This document shows, in pieces, positions 47,848 to 60,533 of a DNA stretch of 64,000 nucleotides. Location: NCBI RefSeq assembly GCF_003113495.2, contig NZ_CP084506.1:1798001-1862000 (forward strand), given 5' to 3'. Under the pieces are notes generated by a model. The model was not told the origin of the DNA. It made no database searches and was given only the letters and a program-made list of their open reading frames with translations. The translations under genes were made by a program, and so were the position numbers. The stretch comes from Edwardsiella tarda ATCC 15947 = NBRC 105688. GTDB lineage: Bacteria; Pseudomonadota; Gammaproteobacteria; Enterobacterales; Enterobacteriaceae. Within the stretch, counting starts at the first letter, position 1. Every line of letters begins with the position of its first letter.

Positions 47848-50800
47848 ATGATCACCATTGATGGTAACAGCGCAGTGGCATCCGTGGCCTACCGGCTGAG
47901 CGAAGTCATTGCTATCTATCCGATTACCCCCAGTTCCAGCATGGCTGAGCAAGCCTCCGCCTGGTCGGCGGATGGGCGTCACAACCTATGGGGCGATATC
48001 CCGCGCGTGGTAGAGATGCAGTCGGAGGGAGGCGCCATCGCCGCCGTACACGGCGCGCTACAGAGCGGCACACTGGCCACCAGCTTTACCTCCTCGCAGG
48101 GATTGCTGCTGATGATCCCCACCCTGTATAAGCTGGCGGGGGAGCTGACGCCCTTCGTCCTCCATGTCGCCGCCCGCACCGTCGCCACGCATGCGCTCTC
48201 CATCTTTGGCGATCACTCCGATGTGATGGCGGTGCGCCAGACCGGTTGCGCCATGCTATGCGCCGCCAGTGTGCAAGAGGCGCAAGACTTCGCCCTGATC
48301 GCCCACATCGCCTCGCTGAACAGCCGGCTGCCGTTTATCCATTTCTTCGACGGCTTCCGCACCTCACACGAGATCAACAAGATCGTGCCGCTGGCGGATG
48401 ACACGCTGCGTGACCTGCTGCCGCAGGCGGCCATCGAGGCCCACCGCGCCCGCGCCCTTACCCCCGACCATCCGGTGATCCGCGGTACCTCGGCCAACCC
48501 CGACACCTATTTCCAGGCGCGCGAGGCGGCCAACCCCTGGTATGACGCCGCCTATGACCATGTCGCCGCGGCGATGGATGCCTTTGCCGAACACAGTGGA
48601 CGGCGTTATCAGCCCTTCGAATACTACGGTCATCCCCAAGCGACCCGGGTGATCATCGTCATGGGCTCGGCCTGTGGCACCTGCTGCGAGCTGTGCGACA
48701 TGCTACTGGCACGCGGTGAACGGGTCGGGGTGCTCAAGGTCCGTCTCTATCGTCCCTTCTCCGCGCGCCATCTGCTCGCCGCGCTGCCCAACAGTGTCGA
48801 ACGCATCGCCGTGCTCGATCGTACCAAGGAGCCGGGCGCGTTAGGCGAGCCGCTCTATCTGGATATCATTGCCGCGCTGGCGCAAGCCGTCAGCCAGGGG
48901 GAACGCGCCTCGCTACCGCGGGTAATCGGCGGACGTTACGGCCTCTCCTCCAAGGAGTTCGGGCCCGACTGTGCCCTGGCGGTCTTCGACGAGTTGGCCG
49001 ATCCCAAACCGAAAGCGCGTTTTACCGTCGGCATCAACGACGATGTCAGCCAACTCTCCCTGACGCGCCAGGCGGACGTTCGTCCGGTTACCAATCGTCT
49101 GGAGGCCCTGTTCTATGGTCTGGGCAGCGATGGCACCGTCTCGGCGGCCAAGAATAACATCAAGATCATCGGCAACAGCACGCCGCTCTATGCCCAAGGC
49201 TATTTCGTCTATGATTCCAAGAAGGCGGGCGGCCTGACCGTCTCCCATCTGCGGGTACGAGAAACGCCTATCCACTCCGCCTACCTCGTGGATCAGGCCG
49301 ACTTTATTGGCTGCCATCAATGGCAGTTTATCGAACGTTATCAGATGGTCGAGCGGCTGCGCCCCGGCGGGATCTTCTTACTCAACACCCCCTATTCCGC
49401 CAGCGAGATCTGGGCGCAATTGCCGCAAGAGGTACAGGCACTGCTGAATGCGCGCCACGCGCGTTTCTACATCATCAATGCCGCCCGCATCGCGCGCGAG
49501 TGTCAACTCGGCGCCCGTATCAATACCGTGATGCAGATGGCCTTCCTCCATCTCAGCGCGCTGATCCCCGAGGGCGGCGCGTTGCCGTTGCTGCAAGACG
49601 CCATCGCGCGTAGCTACGCCAGCAAGGGACAAGAGATCGTCGAGCGCAACTGGCAGTCGCTGACCATGGCACAAGAGGCCCTGCATGCCATACCGTTACG
49701 CCCGGTCGATCCCACCAGCCCGCGCCGGCCACCGATCGTCTCCGATCAGGCCCCGGATTTCGTTAAGACGGTGACGGCGACCATGCTGGCCGGCCTCGGC
49801 GACACCCTGCCTGTCTCGGCCTTCCCGCCGGACGGCACCTGGCCCGTGGGTACCACGCGCTGGGAGAAACGCAATATCGCCGACGCGATTCCCATCTGGC
49901 AGCCCACACTCTGCACCCAGTGCAACCATTGTGTCGCCGCCTGCCCACACGCGGCGATCCGCGCCAAGGTGGTCGATCCGGCCGCGTTAACCGACGCCCC
50001 CGATACCCTCGCCAGCCTGGAAGTCAGATCGCGTGATATGCGTGGCCAACGCTATGTGCTACAGGTCGCCCCGGAGGATTGCACCGGCTGTAACCTGTGT
50101 GTCACGGTCTGCCCAGCCGCCGATCGCCAAGATCCCAGCATCAAGGCGATCAACATGCAGCCACGCCTGGCCCATCTGGCGACCGAGCGCGCTAACTATG
50201 ATGCCTTCCTCGCCCTACCGGAGATCGATCGCCGTCGTCTGGAGCGCATCGACATCCGCACCTCACAGCTGATTTCGCCCCTGTTCGAGTACTCGGGCGC
50301 CTGTTCCGGCTGTGGCGAGACGCCATACATCAAGTTGCTGACACAGTTGTTCGGCGATCGCATGTTGATCGCCAACGCCACCGGCTGCTCCTCCATCTAC
50401 GGCGGCAATCTGCCCACGACGCCTTACACCACCGATGCCCATGGGCGCGGACCGGCCTGGGCCAACTCGTTGTTCGAGGATAACGCCGAATTTGGTCTCG
50501 GTTTCCGTCTGAGCACCAGCCAACACCGCCAACGGGCACTGCGCCTACTCGACGGGTTAGGTGATCGTCTGCCTGAGACATTGACGCACGCCTTGGCTCA
50601 GCCGGAGGCAGATATCGACACACGGCGTCAACAGGTCGCGGCCCTGCGTGATGCCCTCGCCGAGATCGATACGGCGCAGGCTCGTGAGTTGGCGCGCGAC
50701 GCCGATGCGTTGGTAGAGAAATCCATTTGGCTGATCGGCGGCGATGGCTGGGCTTATGACATCGGTTTCGGCGGCTTGGATCACGTACTCAGCCTGACGG

Positions 50801-51381
50801 AAAACGTCAACGTGCTGGTACTCGATACCCAGTGTTACTCCAATACCGGTGGACAGCAGTCGAAGGCGACGCCATTGGCGGCGGTCACCAAGTTTGGTGA
50901 GCATGGTAAACGCAAAGCCCGCAAGGATCTCGGCATTAGCATGATGATGTACGGACATGTCTATGTGGCACAGATTTCGCTGGGCGCCCAGCTCAACCAA
51001 ACCGTCAAGGCGTTGCAGGAGGCGGAGGCCTACCCTGGGCCATCGCTGATTATCGCCTACAGCCCCTGCGAGGAGCATGGCTACGATCTGGCCGACAGCC
51101 ACGAGCAGATGAAGCGACTCACCGCCAATGGTTTCTGGCCCTTGTACCGCTTCGATCCGCGACGTCCCGCCAGCGGTAAGGCCGCCCTGGCCCTCGACTC
51201 GCGTCCGCCGAGCGGTGATCTGGCTCAGACCCTGCTGACTGAGCAGCGCTTCCGCCGCCTGAATAGCCAAGATCCGCAACAAGCACAGGCGTTGTACCTT
51301 GAGGCGGCCGAGAACTTACGCCAACGTTTCGCCTTCCTCAGCCGTCTAGCCAGCCAAAACGACGATAACTCTGCTGAATGA
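47848..51381 (+). CDS. ydbK: pyruvate:flavodoxin/ferredoxin oxidoreductase
   Basis: 1177 residues, single-chain PFOR of the NifJ/YdbK type. Order: pyrimidine-binding domain I (IYPITPSSSMAE about 23-34), domain II (about 260-410), domain III (430-630, GLSSKEFGPD nearby), two [4Fe-4S] clusters CTQCNHCVAACP (about 689-700) and CTGCNLCVTVCP (about 745-756), the proximal cluster cysteines CSGCGETPY, and the thiamine diphosphate site GDGWAYDIGFGGLDH with QCYSNTGGQQSKAT. It oxidises pyruvate to acetyl-CoA with flavodoxin or ferredoxin. In E. coli it is induced by oxidative stress (SoxS). Located upstream of aegA. Confidence 0.96.
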   Translation: MITIDGNSAVASVAYRLSEVIAIYPITPSSSMAEQASAWSADGRHNLWGDIPRVVEMQSEGGAIAAVHGALQSGTLATSFTSSQGLLLMIPTLYKLAGELTPFVLHVAARTVATHALSIFGDHSDVMAVRQTGCAMLCAASVQEAQDFALIAHIASLNSRLPFIHFFDGFRTSHEINKIVPLADDTLRDLLPQAAIEAHRARALTPDHPVIRGTSANPDTYFQAREAANPWYDAAYDHVAAAMDAFAEHSGRRYQPFEYYGHPQATRVIIVMGSACGTCCELCDMLLARGERVGVLKVRLYRPFSARHLLAALPNSVERIAVLDRTKEPGALGEPLYLDIIAALAQAVSQGERASLPRVIGGRYGLSSKEFGPDCALAVFDELADPKPKARFTVGINDDVSQLSLTRQADVRPVTNRLEALFYGLGSDGTVSAAKNNIKIIGNSTPLYAQGYFVYDSKKAGGLTVSHLRVRETPIHSAYLVDQADFIGCHQWQFIERYQMVERLRPGGIFLLNTPYSASEIWAQLPQEVQALLNARHARFYIINAARIARECQLGARINTVMQMAFLHLSALIPEGGALPLLQDAIARSYASKGQEIVERNWQSLTMAQEALHAIPLRPVDPTSPRRPPIVSDQAPDFVKTVTATMLAGLGDTLPVSAFPPDGTWPVGTTRWEKRNIADAIPIWQPTLCTQCNHCVAACPHAAIRAKVVDPAALTDAPDTLASLEVRSRDMRGQRYVLQVAPEDCTGCNLCVTVCPAADRQDPSIKAINMQPRLAHLATERANYDAFLALPEIDRRRLERIDIRTSQLISPLFEYSGACSGCGETPYIKLLTQLFGDRMLIANATGCSSIYGGNLPTTPYTTDAHGRGPAWANSLFEDNAEFGLGFRLSTSQHRQRALRLLDGLGDRLPETLTHALAQPEADIDTRRQQVAALRDALAEIDTAQARELARDADALVEKSIWLIGGDGWAYDIGFGGLDHVLSLTENVNVLVLDTQCYSNTGGQQSKATPLAAVTKFGEHGKRKARKDLGISMMMYGHVYVAQISLGAQLNQTVKALQEAEAYPGPSLIIAYSPCEEHGYDLADSHEQMKRLTANGFWPLYRFDPRRPASGKAALALDSRPPSGDLAQTLLTEQRFRRLNSQDPQQAQALYLEAAENLRQRFAFLSRLASQNDDNSAE

Positions 51382-53763
<2,382 letters not shown>

Positions 53764-53776
53764 ACGTGTCTCACCC

Positions 53777-53798
53777 CTGCCCGCCGCCCGGCGGGCAG
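53777..53798 (+). terminator. stem-loop after aegA
   Basis: CTGCCCGCC (53777-53785) and GGCGGGCAG (53790-53798) form a perfect 9-bp stem with a 4-base loop. No U run, so strength is uncertain; it lies between convergent aegA and the doxX-like gene. Confidence 0.5.
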
Positions 53799-53829
53799 GA
53801 TCACATGCATCACCTGAGAGACGACGCCG

Positions 53830-54195
53830 CTATCTCAATCGGCGTGAGTCGGCCATCCTGTTGACATCGCCCCCACCGGGCCGCCATACCACTAACGCTA
53901 ACGCCAGCAGCAGTAACGCCGCCAACACGGCCATTCCCCCTTCGGCATGCCGCAGATGGGTCTGCAACGCACCGAGCATCAGGAGTATCAACCCCCCGGC
54001 CGCCACTCGGCGCAGGGAGGGTAAGGGCAACAGCACGCCAATGGCCCCGGCGCACTCCGCCAGGCCGACCACATACATAAACCCGATGGCGTAACCCCAG
54101 CGCTCGAACGCCGCCACCTCAAACGGCAACGCCATCAGCTTGGCCACGCCAGAGAGCAGAAAAATTACCGCCAAGATCGCGCGCAACGCTCGCAT
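53830..54195 (-). CDS. DoxX-family inner-membrane protein
   Basis: 121 residues from MRALRAILAVIFLLSGVAKL; this ATG is six bases after GAGGGG (an ATG one codon earlier is too close). Four predicted helices: about 5-22, 40-60, 66-85 and 92-110. The DoxX pattern FLLSGVAKLxALP and VGLAECAGAIGVLLPL are visible. DoxX-like proteins are small quinone- or thiosulfate-associated membrane proteins, often under control of TetR, HxlR or similar repressors. The palindrome directly before the ribosome binding site fits such control. The specific role is unknown. Confidence 0.82.
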   Translation of the reverse strand: MRALRAILAVIFLLSGVAKLMALPFEVAAFERWGYAIGFMYVVGLAECAGAIGVLLPLPSLRRVAAGGLILLMLGALQTHLRHAEGGMAVLAALLLLALALVVWRPGGGDVNRMADSRRLR

Positions 54196-54208
54196 CATTC
54201 GCCCCTCA

Positions 54209-54232
54209 ATTTTGTATTGATTGATACAAAAT
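54209..54232. promoter_or_regulatory. perfect palindromic operator upstream of doxX-like gene
   Basis: ATTTTGTAT (54209-54217), six-base spacer, ATACAAAAT (54224-54232): a 9-bp perfect inverted repeat. It lies immediately upstream of the doxX ribosome binding site and would cover the transcription start or 5' leader, so a bound protein should repress. No repressor gene is adjacent. Confidence 0.7.
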
Positions 54233-54488
54233 AGAGTATGTCGCGCAAGAAAGCAAGTCACCGCTCACACGACGCCATGCCACCCATGACACCGCCAACC
54301 TGCCCCCATGATGGGGGAAGCGGCGCGACATCACGGCTCGCCAGGCGTGCAGGCACAATTCTTGCTGGCATTCGGCGCCGTAATCCGTACCATACACGCC
54401 ACGCCGTCCTCGATGACTGCCCCTTATTCGCGCGACAGCGCCCGCCGCGCTGCCGTCACCCCTTTGTTTATGCCGGGTAACAGAAACG

Positions 54489-55424
54489 ATGTCAGAGATG
54501 CAAGAGATCAGCAAAAAAGAGCAATACAACCTGAACAAGTTGCAGAAGCGCCTGCGCCGCTGCGTCGGTGAGGCGATCGCCGACTTCAATATGATCGAGG
54601 AAGGCGATCGCGTCATGGTTTGCCTGTCCGGCGGAAAAGACAGCTACACCATGCTGGAGATCCTGCGCAACCTGCAGCAGAGTGCTCCGGTCGACTTTAC
54701 CCTGGTGGCGGTCAACCTCGACCAGAAACAACCCGGCTTCCCCGAAACCGTACTGCCCGCCTACCTCGACGCCCAAGGCATCGAATACCGCATCGTCGAG
54801 GAGGATACCTATGGCATCGTCAAGGAGAAGATCCCCGAGGGGAAAACCACCTGCTCCCTCTGCTCTCGCCTGCGCCGCGGCATCCTCTATCGCACCGCCA
54901 CTGAGCTAAACTGTAATAAAATCGCCCTCGGCCACCATCGCGACGATATGCTGGAAACCCTGTTCCTCAACATGTTCTACGGCGGCAAGCTAAAGGGGAT
55001 GCCCCCCAAATTGATGAGCGACGACGGCCAGCACATCGTCATTCGTCCGCTGGCTTACTGCCGCGAAAAAGATATCGAACGCTTCGCCAGTGCCAAGGCC
55101 TTCCCGATCATCCCCTGCAACCTGTGCGGCTCACAGCCTAACCTGCAACGTCAGGTGATCAAGGAGATGCTGCGTGACTGGGACAAGCGTTATCCCGGAC
55201 GCATCGAAACCATGTTCCGCGCCATGCAGAACGTCGTGCCGTCGCATCTGGCCGACGGCGCATTGTTTGACTTCAAGAGCCTGCAACAGGGCGGCGAGGT
55301 GATCGATGGCGGCGACCTGGCCTTCGATCGTCAAAGCATCCCGCTGCAGCCCGTCGGCCTGAATGACGGTGACGAGCCGACGCAGGACGCCGCGTTGCGC
55401 CTGGATGTGGTGGAGGTGAAGTAA
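54489..55424 (+). CDS. ttcA: tRNA 2-thiocytidine synthetase TtcA
   Basis: 311 residues. PP-loop SGGKDS at 47-52 binds ATP. Cys122 and Cys125 (CSLC) and a distal CNLC (210-213) hold the [4Fe-4S] cluster needed for thiolation of C32 in certain tRNAs. The start [20 protein letters not shown] is the same length as in E. coli. In E. coli K-12 the Rac prophage is inserted in ttcA; here the gene is uninterrupted. Confidence 0.96.
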   Translation: MSEMQEISKKEQYNLNKLQKRLRRCVGEAIADFNMIEEGDRVMVCLSGGKDSYTMLEILRNLQQSAPVDFTLVAVNLDQKQPGFPETVLPAYLDAQGIEYRIVEEDTYGIVKEKIPEGKTTCSLCSRLRRGILYRTATELNCNKIALGHHRDDMLETLFLNMFYGGKLKGMPPKLMSDDGQHIVIRPLAYCREKDIERFASAKAFPIIPCNLCGSQPNLQRQVIKEMLRDWDKRYPGRIETMFRAMQNVVPSHLADGALFDFKSLQQGGEVIDGGDLAFDRQSIPLQPVGLNDGDEPTQDAALRLDVVEVK

Positions 55425-55478
55425 GCGGCCAGAGGGGCGTCACGGCGCCCTTCATCCCCATAGAGCGGGACGATAGGC

Positions 55479-55505
55479 AAAAAAAATGCCGGTGATCACC
55501 GGCAT
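55479..55505 (-). terminator. intrinsic terminator downstream of zntB
   Basis: ATGCCGGTGATCACCGGCAT (55486-55505) is a perfect palindrome followed on the minus strand by eight U residues. It ends leftward transcription from zntB after an about 210-base 3' region. Confidence 0.85.
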
Positions 55506-55717
55506 ACGACGAATTAAATTGTGCTATGCAATAATTCAAAATTAGGAAGTAAGACAATATGGAGCGCAACGCCCATCGCTTGACGTTGCATTCACCTGCG
55601 AAATGAAGTCTGCCCTACCCATTATGAGTAAAGTTTGATATTGCTCAATTTCCTTTGCGCTTTTGCTCACCGGCCCCATGAAGTTTGACACGTCACAAAG
55701 ATTGCCGGCCCGCGCCA

Positions 55718-56710
55718 TTACAACCATTTACTGCGTTTTAACCATAAAGCAACGCAGGTTGCCAAAATCAGTAGCAATAAACAAAACAGCATAAAAGCCA
55801 GCGGCGACGCGTTACCGGGGATGCCGCCCAGGTTGACGCCGAACAGCCCGGTTAAAAACGTCGCTGGCAGGAACAGCATCGCCAGTAACGACATGGTATA
55901 GGTGCGGCGATTAAGCGCATCCGCCACCAACGAGGCGATTTCATCGGCCAACAACGCAGTACGGGCGATACAACTGTCCAGATCTTCCAGTCCCCGCCCC
56001 AGGCGATCGGCGATATCCTGTAACCGGCGGCGATCATCATCCGTTAACCAGGGGAGCCGTTCGATCGCCAGCCGCGCCAAGACATCGCGTTGCGGCGCCA
56101 GGTAACGGCGCATCACGATCAACTGTTTACGCAACTGAGCCAACTCACCACGCGGCGGTAGTTGCTGATCCAGCAGGCTATCCTCCATGTCGATGATGCG
56201 ATCGTGCAGGGTGTCGATGGCCTCGCTAACCTGATCCACCAGCGCATCGGCGATCGCCACCAGCAAACCGCTGGTATCATCGGCCCCTAAGTTCCCCAAG
56301 AGGTCGCCACGCACCGCCTCCAGCACCGCGCTCTGGCGCTGCCCCGAGGTTAACAACAAGGTTCCGGTCGCATAGATGCGGATCACCACCCAGTGCGACA
56401 CCGCCGCCGGGCTGGCCAACTCGATACTGCGCAGAGTGAGCAGCGCCCCCTCCCCCTGACGTGTCATGCGGGGCCGTAGGCTCTCGCCCGATAGACTCTG
56501 GCGCAGCGTCTCCGGCACCAGCGGTGTCGCCGCCAACCAGTGACGGCTCTCGGCATCGTTGGCGTCGAGGTGTAGCCAGGCCGGATGTGATATGGCGAGC
56601 GGCGCCGCGACGGTCAACGGCAGACAGCCCCCCTCACCATTCAGTTGCAAGGCATACACCGCCCGTGTCAACGGCAAGGATGTCGCGTCGATCGGCTGGT
56701 TCTCTGTCAT
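55718..56710 (-). CDS. zntB: zinc transporter ZntB (CorA family)
   Basis: 330 residues (E. coli 327). Long N-terminal cytoplasmic domain with coiled-coil helices (about 160-265), then two C-terminal membrane helices; the first is followed by the pore-loop FGVNLGGIPG, the ZntB form of the CorA GMN motif. It forms pentamers in the inner membrane and mediates proton-driven Zn2+ uptake by current structural work. The C terminus WLKRSKWL is basic as in CorA proteins. Confidence 0.94.
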   Translation of the reverse strand: MTENQPIDATSLPLTRAVYALQLNGEGGCLPLTVAAPLAISHPAWLHLDANDAESRHWLAATPLVPETLRQSLSGESLRPRMTRQGEGALLTLRSIELASPAAVSHWVVIRIYATGTLLLTSGQRQSAVLEAVRGDLLGNLGADDTSGLLVAIADALVDQVSEAIDTLHDRIIDMEDSLLDQQLPPRGELAQLRKQLIVMRRYLAPQRDVLARLAIERLPWLTDDDRRRLQDIADRLGRGLEDLDSCIARTALLADEIASLVADALNRRTYTMSLLAMLFLPATFLTGLFGVNLGGIPGNASPLAFMLFCLLLLILATCVALWLKRSKWL

Positions 56711-56746
56711 CTCGTCTCTCCCCGAGGTTTATCGCATAGCTACCGC

Positions 56747-57169
56747 TCAGCGTCGTCCATCCAGAAGTGCTGTGGTCAGGCGCGAGGTGCAGCACAGCCG
56801 CCCACGCTCGTCGCGGATCTCGATCTGCCACACCTGATGGCTGCGTCCCAGATGCAACGCTCGGCAGATGCCATGCACCACACCGCTGCGCACGGCGCGC
56901 AGATGGTTGGCGTTGATCTCCAACCCCACCACCTGCTGCTCCCCCTCACTGCACAGGTAACCGGCCAACGATCCCAACGTCTCCGCCAACACCACCGAGG
57001 CACCGCCATGCAGCAGCCCGAAAGGCTGGCGAGTCCGCTCATCCACCGGCATGCTGCCCTCTAGGGTATCCTCCCCCATCCGGGTGATCGTGATCCCCAG
57101 ATGGCCGACCATACAGGTCGCGCCCGCCTGATTAAGCTGCTCCAGTGTCAGCGTGCGTTTCCAAATCAT
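56747..57169 (-). CDS. menI: 1,4-dihydroxy-2-naphthoyl-CoA hydrolase (MenI)
   Basis: 140 residues, hot-dog fold thioesterase, closely matching E. coli YdiI/MenI (136). Catalytic Glu63 and nearby His54 and Gln48 lie in [20 protein letters not shown]. It hydrolyses DHNA-CoA in menaquinone synthesis, which suits the anaerobic character of the window. The start lies inside the 3' end of ydiJ, overlapping by 38 bases, so translation is probably coupled. The final residues LLDGRR extend slightly past the E. coli end. Confidence 0.93.
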   Translation of the reverse strand: MIWKRTLTLEQLNQAGATCMVGHLGITITRMGEDTLEGSMPVDERTRQPFGLLHGGASVVLAETLGSLAGYLCSEGEQQVVGLEINANHLRAVRSGVVHGICRALHLGRSHQVWQIEIRDERGRLCCTSRLTTALLDGRR

Positions 57170-60100
57170 GACTTATCTCCAGTAAGGCCTGAACAGGATG
57201 GCGTAACGCCACCCCCTGCTGGCGCAGCACCTGCCCGCGACAGGAATACCCCGTGGCCAAGCAGCGTTCCGCAGGCCGCTCCGCCAGCATCGGTTGCCAG
57301 GACAACGCATAGATGCCGCGCGATGCCGCCTGATTGGGCATCTCATGGCCATAGGTTCCCGCCATGCCGCAACATCCCACGCGAACCGATTCCAGACGCG
57401 CACCGAGGCGCGCGAACACCTGCTGCCATTGGTTGATACTGACCGGCTCGGCGCAGCTTTCGGTACAGTGCGCGAACAGATACCAAGGTCTTGCCGTCGT
57501 CGCCGACGCGGCGGGTGACGCCGGCAGGACCTGCGCCAACCACTCTTGGATCAGTTGGACGTGAAAATCGCCACGCTGTTCACCAAGAATAGTTTTATAT
57601 TCATCGCGATAGCATAACACCATCGCCGGATCGACGCCTACTAGCGGTATTCCCAGACGAGCGACCCGATTGAGAAACTCGGCCCCATGGCGTGCCGTAC
57701 GCGCGAAACGCTGCAGGAATCCCTTGATATGTTGCGCCTTGCCATTCGGGACGAAGGGCAACAGTTGAGCCTGGAAGCCCAGACGATCACACAGGCGGAT
57801 CAACGCCTCGACCACCTGCGCATCGTAATAACTGGTGAATGGGTCCTGTACGATCAAGACCCGCCGCGCCCGCGCCGCCGCATCCAATCCCTCCAGCGCT
57901 TCCAGCGACGTTATCAATGCCGGATGACCGGCCAAGGCCTGACGCAACGTCGGCGTCGAGAGCTGCGGCAAATCGGTCATGCCGATGGTACGTTCGCTGA
58001 GACGTGCCGTTAACGGCTGACGCAGGAAGAAATTAAACAGGCGCGGGGCGCGCGCCAGCCAGGGGGTATAACTCTCCACATTCGCCACCAGATGGTCACG
58101 CAGCGGGCGCAGATAACGGCTATGGTAGAGTTGCAGGAAACGGGCGCGGAAGTCGGGCACATCGATCTTGATCGGGCACTGGCTAGAACACGCCTTGCAG
58201 GCCAGACAACCGGCCATCGCCGCCTTCACCTCGTGCGAGAAGTCATACTCGCCGCGATGCGCTCGCCAACTGTGGCGCGTCCGGGCGATCAGTCCGCGCA
58301 ACGAAGCCGTAGCGCCCAGCGCCGCCTCCAGGCGCAAGGGATCGACGCCTTGCTCCGCCAAGAGGCGTAACCATTCACGCACCAAGGCGGCACGCCCCTT
58401 GGGCGAGTGGATACGGTCGCCACTGAGTTTCATCGATGGGCACATCGGGCTGTACCGATCGAAATTGAAACAGAGTCCGTTACCATTACACTCCAGCGCG
58501 CCGCGATACGCGCTGCGCACCGCCAGCGGGATCTGGCGATCGAAGGTGCCACGTTTCACCGCATCCACCTGCTTCATCGGCGTATCACACGCCAATGGCG
58601 GGCAGATCTTACCGGGATTGAGGCGATTATCGGCATCGAACAGCGTCTTGATGCGGCGTAGCTCGTGATACAACGCCTCGCCGAAGAACGCCGGGCTGTA
58701 TTGGGCACGGAATCCCTTACCATGCTCCCCCCACAACAGGCCACCATACTTCGCCGTCAACGCCACGACCGCGTCGGAGATCTCGCCGACCAACGCCTCG
58801 TGTTGCGGATTACACATATCTAACGCTGGCCGCACATGCAGGACCCCGGCGTCAACATGACCGAACATGCCATAACTGAGCTGATGGGCATCGAGCAGGG
58901 CACGAAACTCGGCGATATAGTCCGCCAGATGCTGTGGCGGCACACAAGTATCCTCGACGAAGGGAATCGGCTTGGCCGCGCCTTTGGCGTTGCCCAGTAA
59001 GCCGACCGCCTTCTTGCGCATGGCGTAGATACGCTCGATACTCTCGCCGTCGCGACAACATTGGTAGCCGATGACGCCCGCCTCGCCGGCGCTGGCCAAC
59101 TCCTCAAGCTGTTGACAGAGCGCCGCCACACGCGCCTCGATCTGTGCCTCATCCTCACCGGCAAACTCGACGATATTCAACCCTTGCAACGGACGCGTCG
59201 GGCTGTCGTCGATCAGATCGCGTACCGCGTGCCAGATGATATCCTGGCGTGCCAGATCCAACACCCGCGAATCCACAGTCTCCACCGACAGGGCGCTGGC
59301 CTCCAACATCAGTGGCGCGTTACGCAACGCCGCATCGAAGCTGTCATACTTCACATTCACCAGGCGGCGAACACGCGGTAACGGCGTGATATGCAGACGC
59401 GCCTCGGTCACGAAGGCCAGCGTCCCCTCCGAACCGGCTAACAGGCGCGAGAGATCGAAGGTCTGGAGATCATCGCTCAATACATGACGGAGATCGTATC
59501 CCGTCAAGAAGCGATTGAGCGGCGGAAACTTTTCGACGATCGCCTCACGCTGGCCGAGGCAGGTCTCCAGCACCCCGCGATAGATCGCGCCGATGCGCCC
59601 CCCCTGCTGTGCCAGATGCTGCGCCAGGCGAGTCGGCATCGGGGCGCTGTCGAGGATCTCGCCCCCCAGCAACACGCTGCGCAGCCCTTGAATATGGTCA
59701 GAGGTTTTGCCATAGACACGCGAACCCTGCCCGCAGGCATCGGTGTTAATCATTCCCCCCAAGGTGGCACGGTTGCTGGTGGAGAGCTCGGGCGCAAAGA
59801 AGTAGCCATACGGTTTGAGACAGGCGTTCAACTGATCCTTGATCACCCCCGCCTCGACCCGTACCCATCCCTCCTGAGGATTGATCTCCAGAATGCGCTG
59901 CATATGACGCGACATGTCCACCACTACCCCAGCGTTCAACGCCTGACCATTGGTGCCGGTTCCACCGCCGCGCGGCGTAAAATTGAGTGAACGAAACGCC
60001 GTCTCCGCCGCGAGGCGCGCGATCAGCACCACATCGGCCGTCGAACGCGGGAACAGTAATGCGTCCGGTAATTGCTGGTAAATACTGTTGTCCGTCGCCA

Positions 60101-60221
60101 TGCTCAAACGCGCCGCGTAGCACGTATCGCATTCGCCGGTAAACCCCTGCTCGGTCAATTGCTGAATGAATGCCATCACCGTCGGGTCGAGGCCCGGCGG
60201 CTGAGAAAGCTGTGGGATCAT
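57132..60221 (-). CDS. ydiJ: FAD-linked D-2-hydroxyglutarate dehydrogenase-type protein YdiJ
   Basis: 1029 residues from ATG at 60221 (AGGA upstream), start as in E. coli YdiJ (1018). N-terminal FAD-binding PCMH domain (about 50-240, with [20 protein letters not shown]), FAD-linked oxidase C-terminal domain (to about 530, [15 protein letters not shown] and [11 protein letters not shown]), then FeS binding [15 protein letters not shown] (about 680) and the C-terminal CCG domain ([11 protein letters not shown]). E. coli YdiJ oxidises D-2-hydroxyglutarate. The C-terminal extension [14 protein letters not shown] reaches past the E. coli end and into menI. Confidence 0.95.
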   Translation of the reverse strand: MIPQLSQPPGLDPTVMAFIQQLTEQGFTGECDTCYAARLSMATDNSIYQQLPDALLFPRSTADVVLIARLAAETAFRSLNFTPRGGGTGTNGQALNAGVVVDMSRHMQRILEINPQEGWVRVEAGVIKDQLNACLKPYGYFFAPELSTSNRATLGGMINTDACGQGSRVYGKTSDHIQGLRSVLLGGEILDSAPMPTRLAQHLAQQGGRIGAIYRGVLETCLGQREAIVEKFPPLNRFLTGYDLRHVLSDDLQTFDLSRLLAGSEGTLAFVTEARLHITPLPRVRRLVNVKYDSFDAALRNAPLMLEASALSVETVDSRVLDLARQDIIWHAVRDLIDDSPTRPLQGLNIVEFAGEDEAQIEARVAALCQQLEELASAGEAGVIGYQCCRDGESIERIYAMRKKAVGLLGNAKGAAKPIPFVEDTCVPPQHLADYIAEFRALLDAHQLSYGMFGHVDAGVLHVRPALDMCNPQHEALVGEISDAVVALTAKYGGLLWGEHGKGFRAQYSPAFFGEALYHELRRIKTLFDADNRLNPGKICPPLACDTPMKQVDAVKRGTFDRQIPLAVRSAYRGALECNGNGLCFNFDRYSPMCPSMKLSGDRIHSPKGRAALVREWLRLLAEQGVDPLRLEAALGATASLRGLIARTRHSWRAHRGEYDFSHEVKAAMAGCLACKACSSQCPIKIDVPDFRARFLQLYHSRYLRPLRDHLVANVESYTPWLARAPRLFNFFLRQPLTARLSERTIGMTDLPQLSTPTLRQALAGHPALITSLEALEGLDAAARARRVLIVQDPFTSYYDAQVVEALIRLCDRLGFQAQLLPFVPNGKAQHIKGFLQRFARTARHGAEFLNRVARLGIPLVGVDPAMVLCYRDEYKTILGEQRGDFHVQLIQEWLAQVLPASPAASATTARPWYLFAHCTESCAEPVSINQWQQVFARLGARLESVRVGCCGMAGTYGHEMPNQAASRGIYALSWQPMLAERPAERCLATGYSCRGQVLRQQGVALRHPVQALLEISHDLETHADTGAA

Positions 60222-60533
60222 GCGCGTGAATCCTGTCCATAGAGTAATACTGTGCAGGCATCGGCCCACACCCCGGCGCACGCCTTATCGTTTGATTCTC
60301 CGTGCGCTGCCCAATCCATCCTCCGCCCCGGCAGCAATAGCCCCGGCCTGGCTGCACGCCGCTCGTCATGAGGGGTTTCACCAATAGGCGAACATTCAAG
60401 CTATCATAAAAGCGGCAACGGTGAAATTTTCCTCGCCTCGGCCAGAACCACAGAAAGATCCGCGTGCGGGACTTGGGTTTTCTCTCTATTCTGCGCATCA
60501 TAGGCATCGCGCACGGTACTGCGCACAATCTGG
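60222..60533. other. divergent promoter region ydiJ/ydiK
   Basis: About 310 bases, no supported gene. It must carry promoters for ydiJ-menI leftward and ydiK rightward. No clear operator is seen. Confidence 0.45.
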
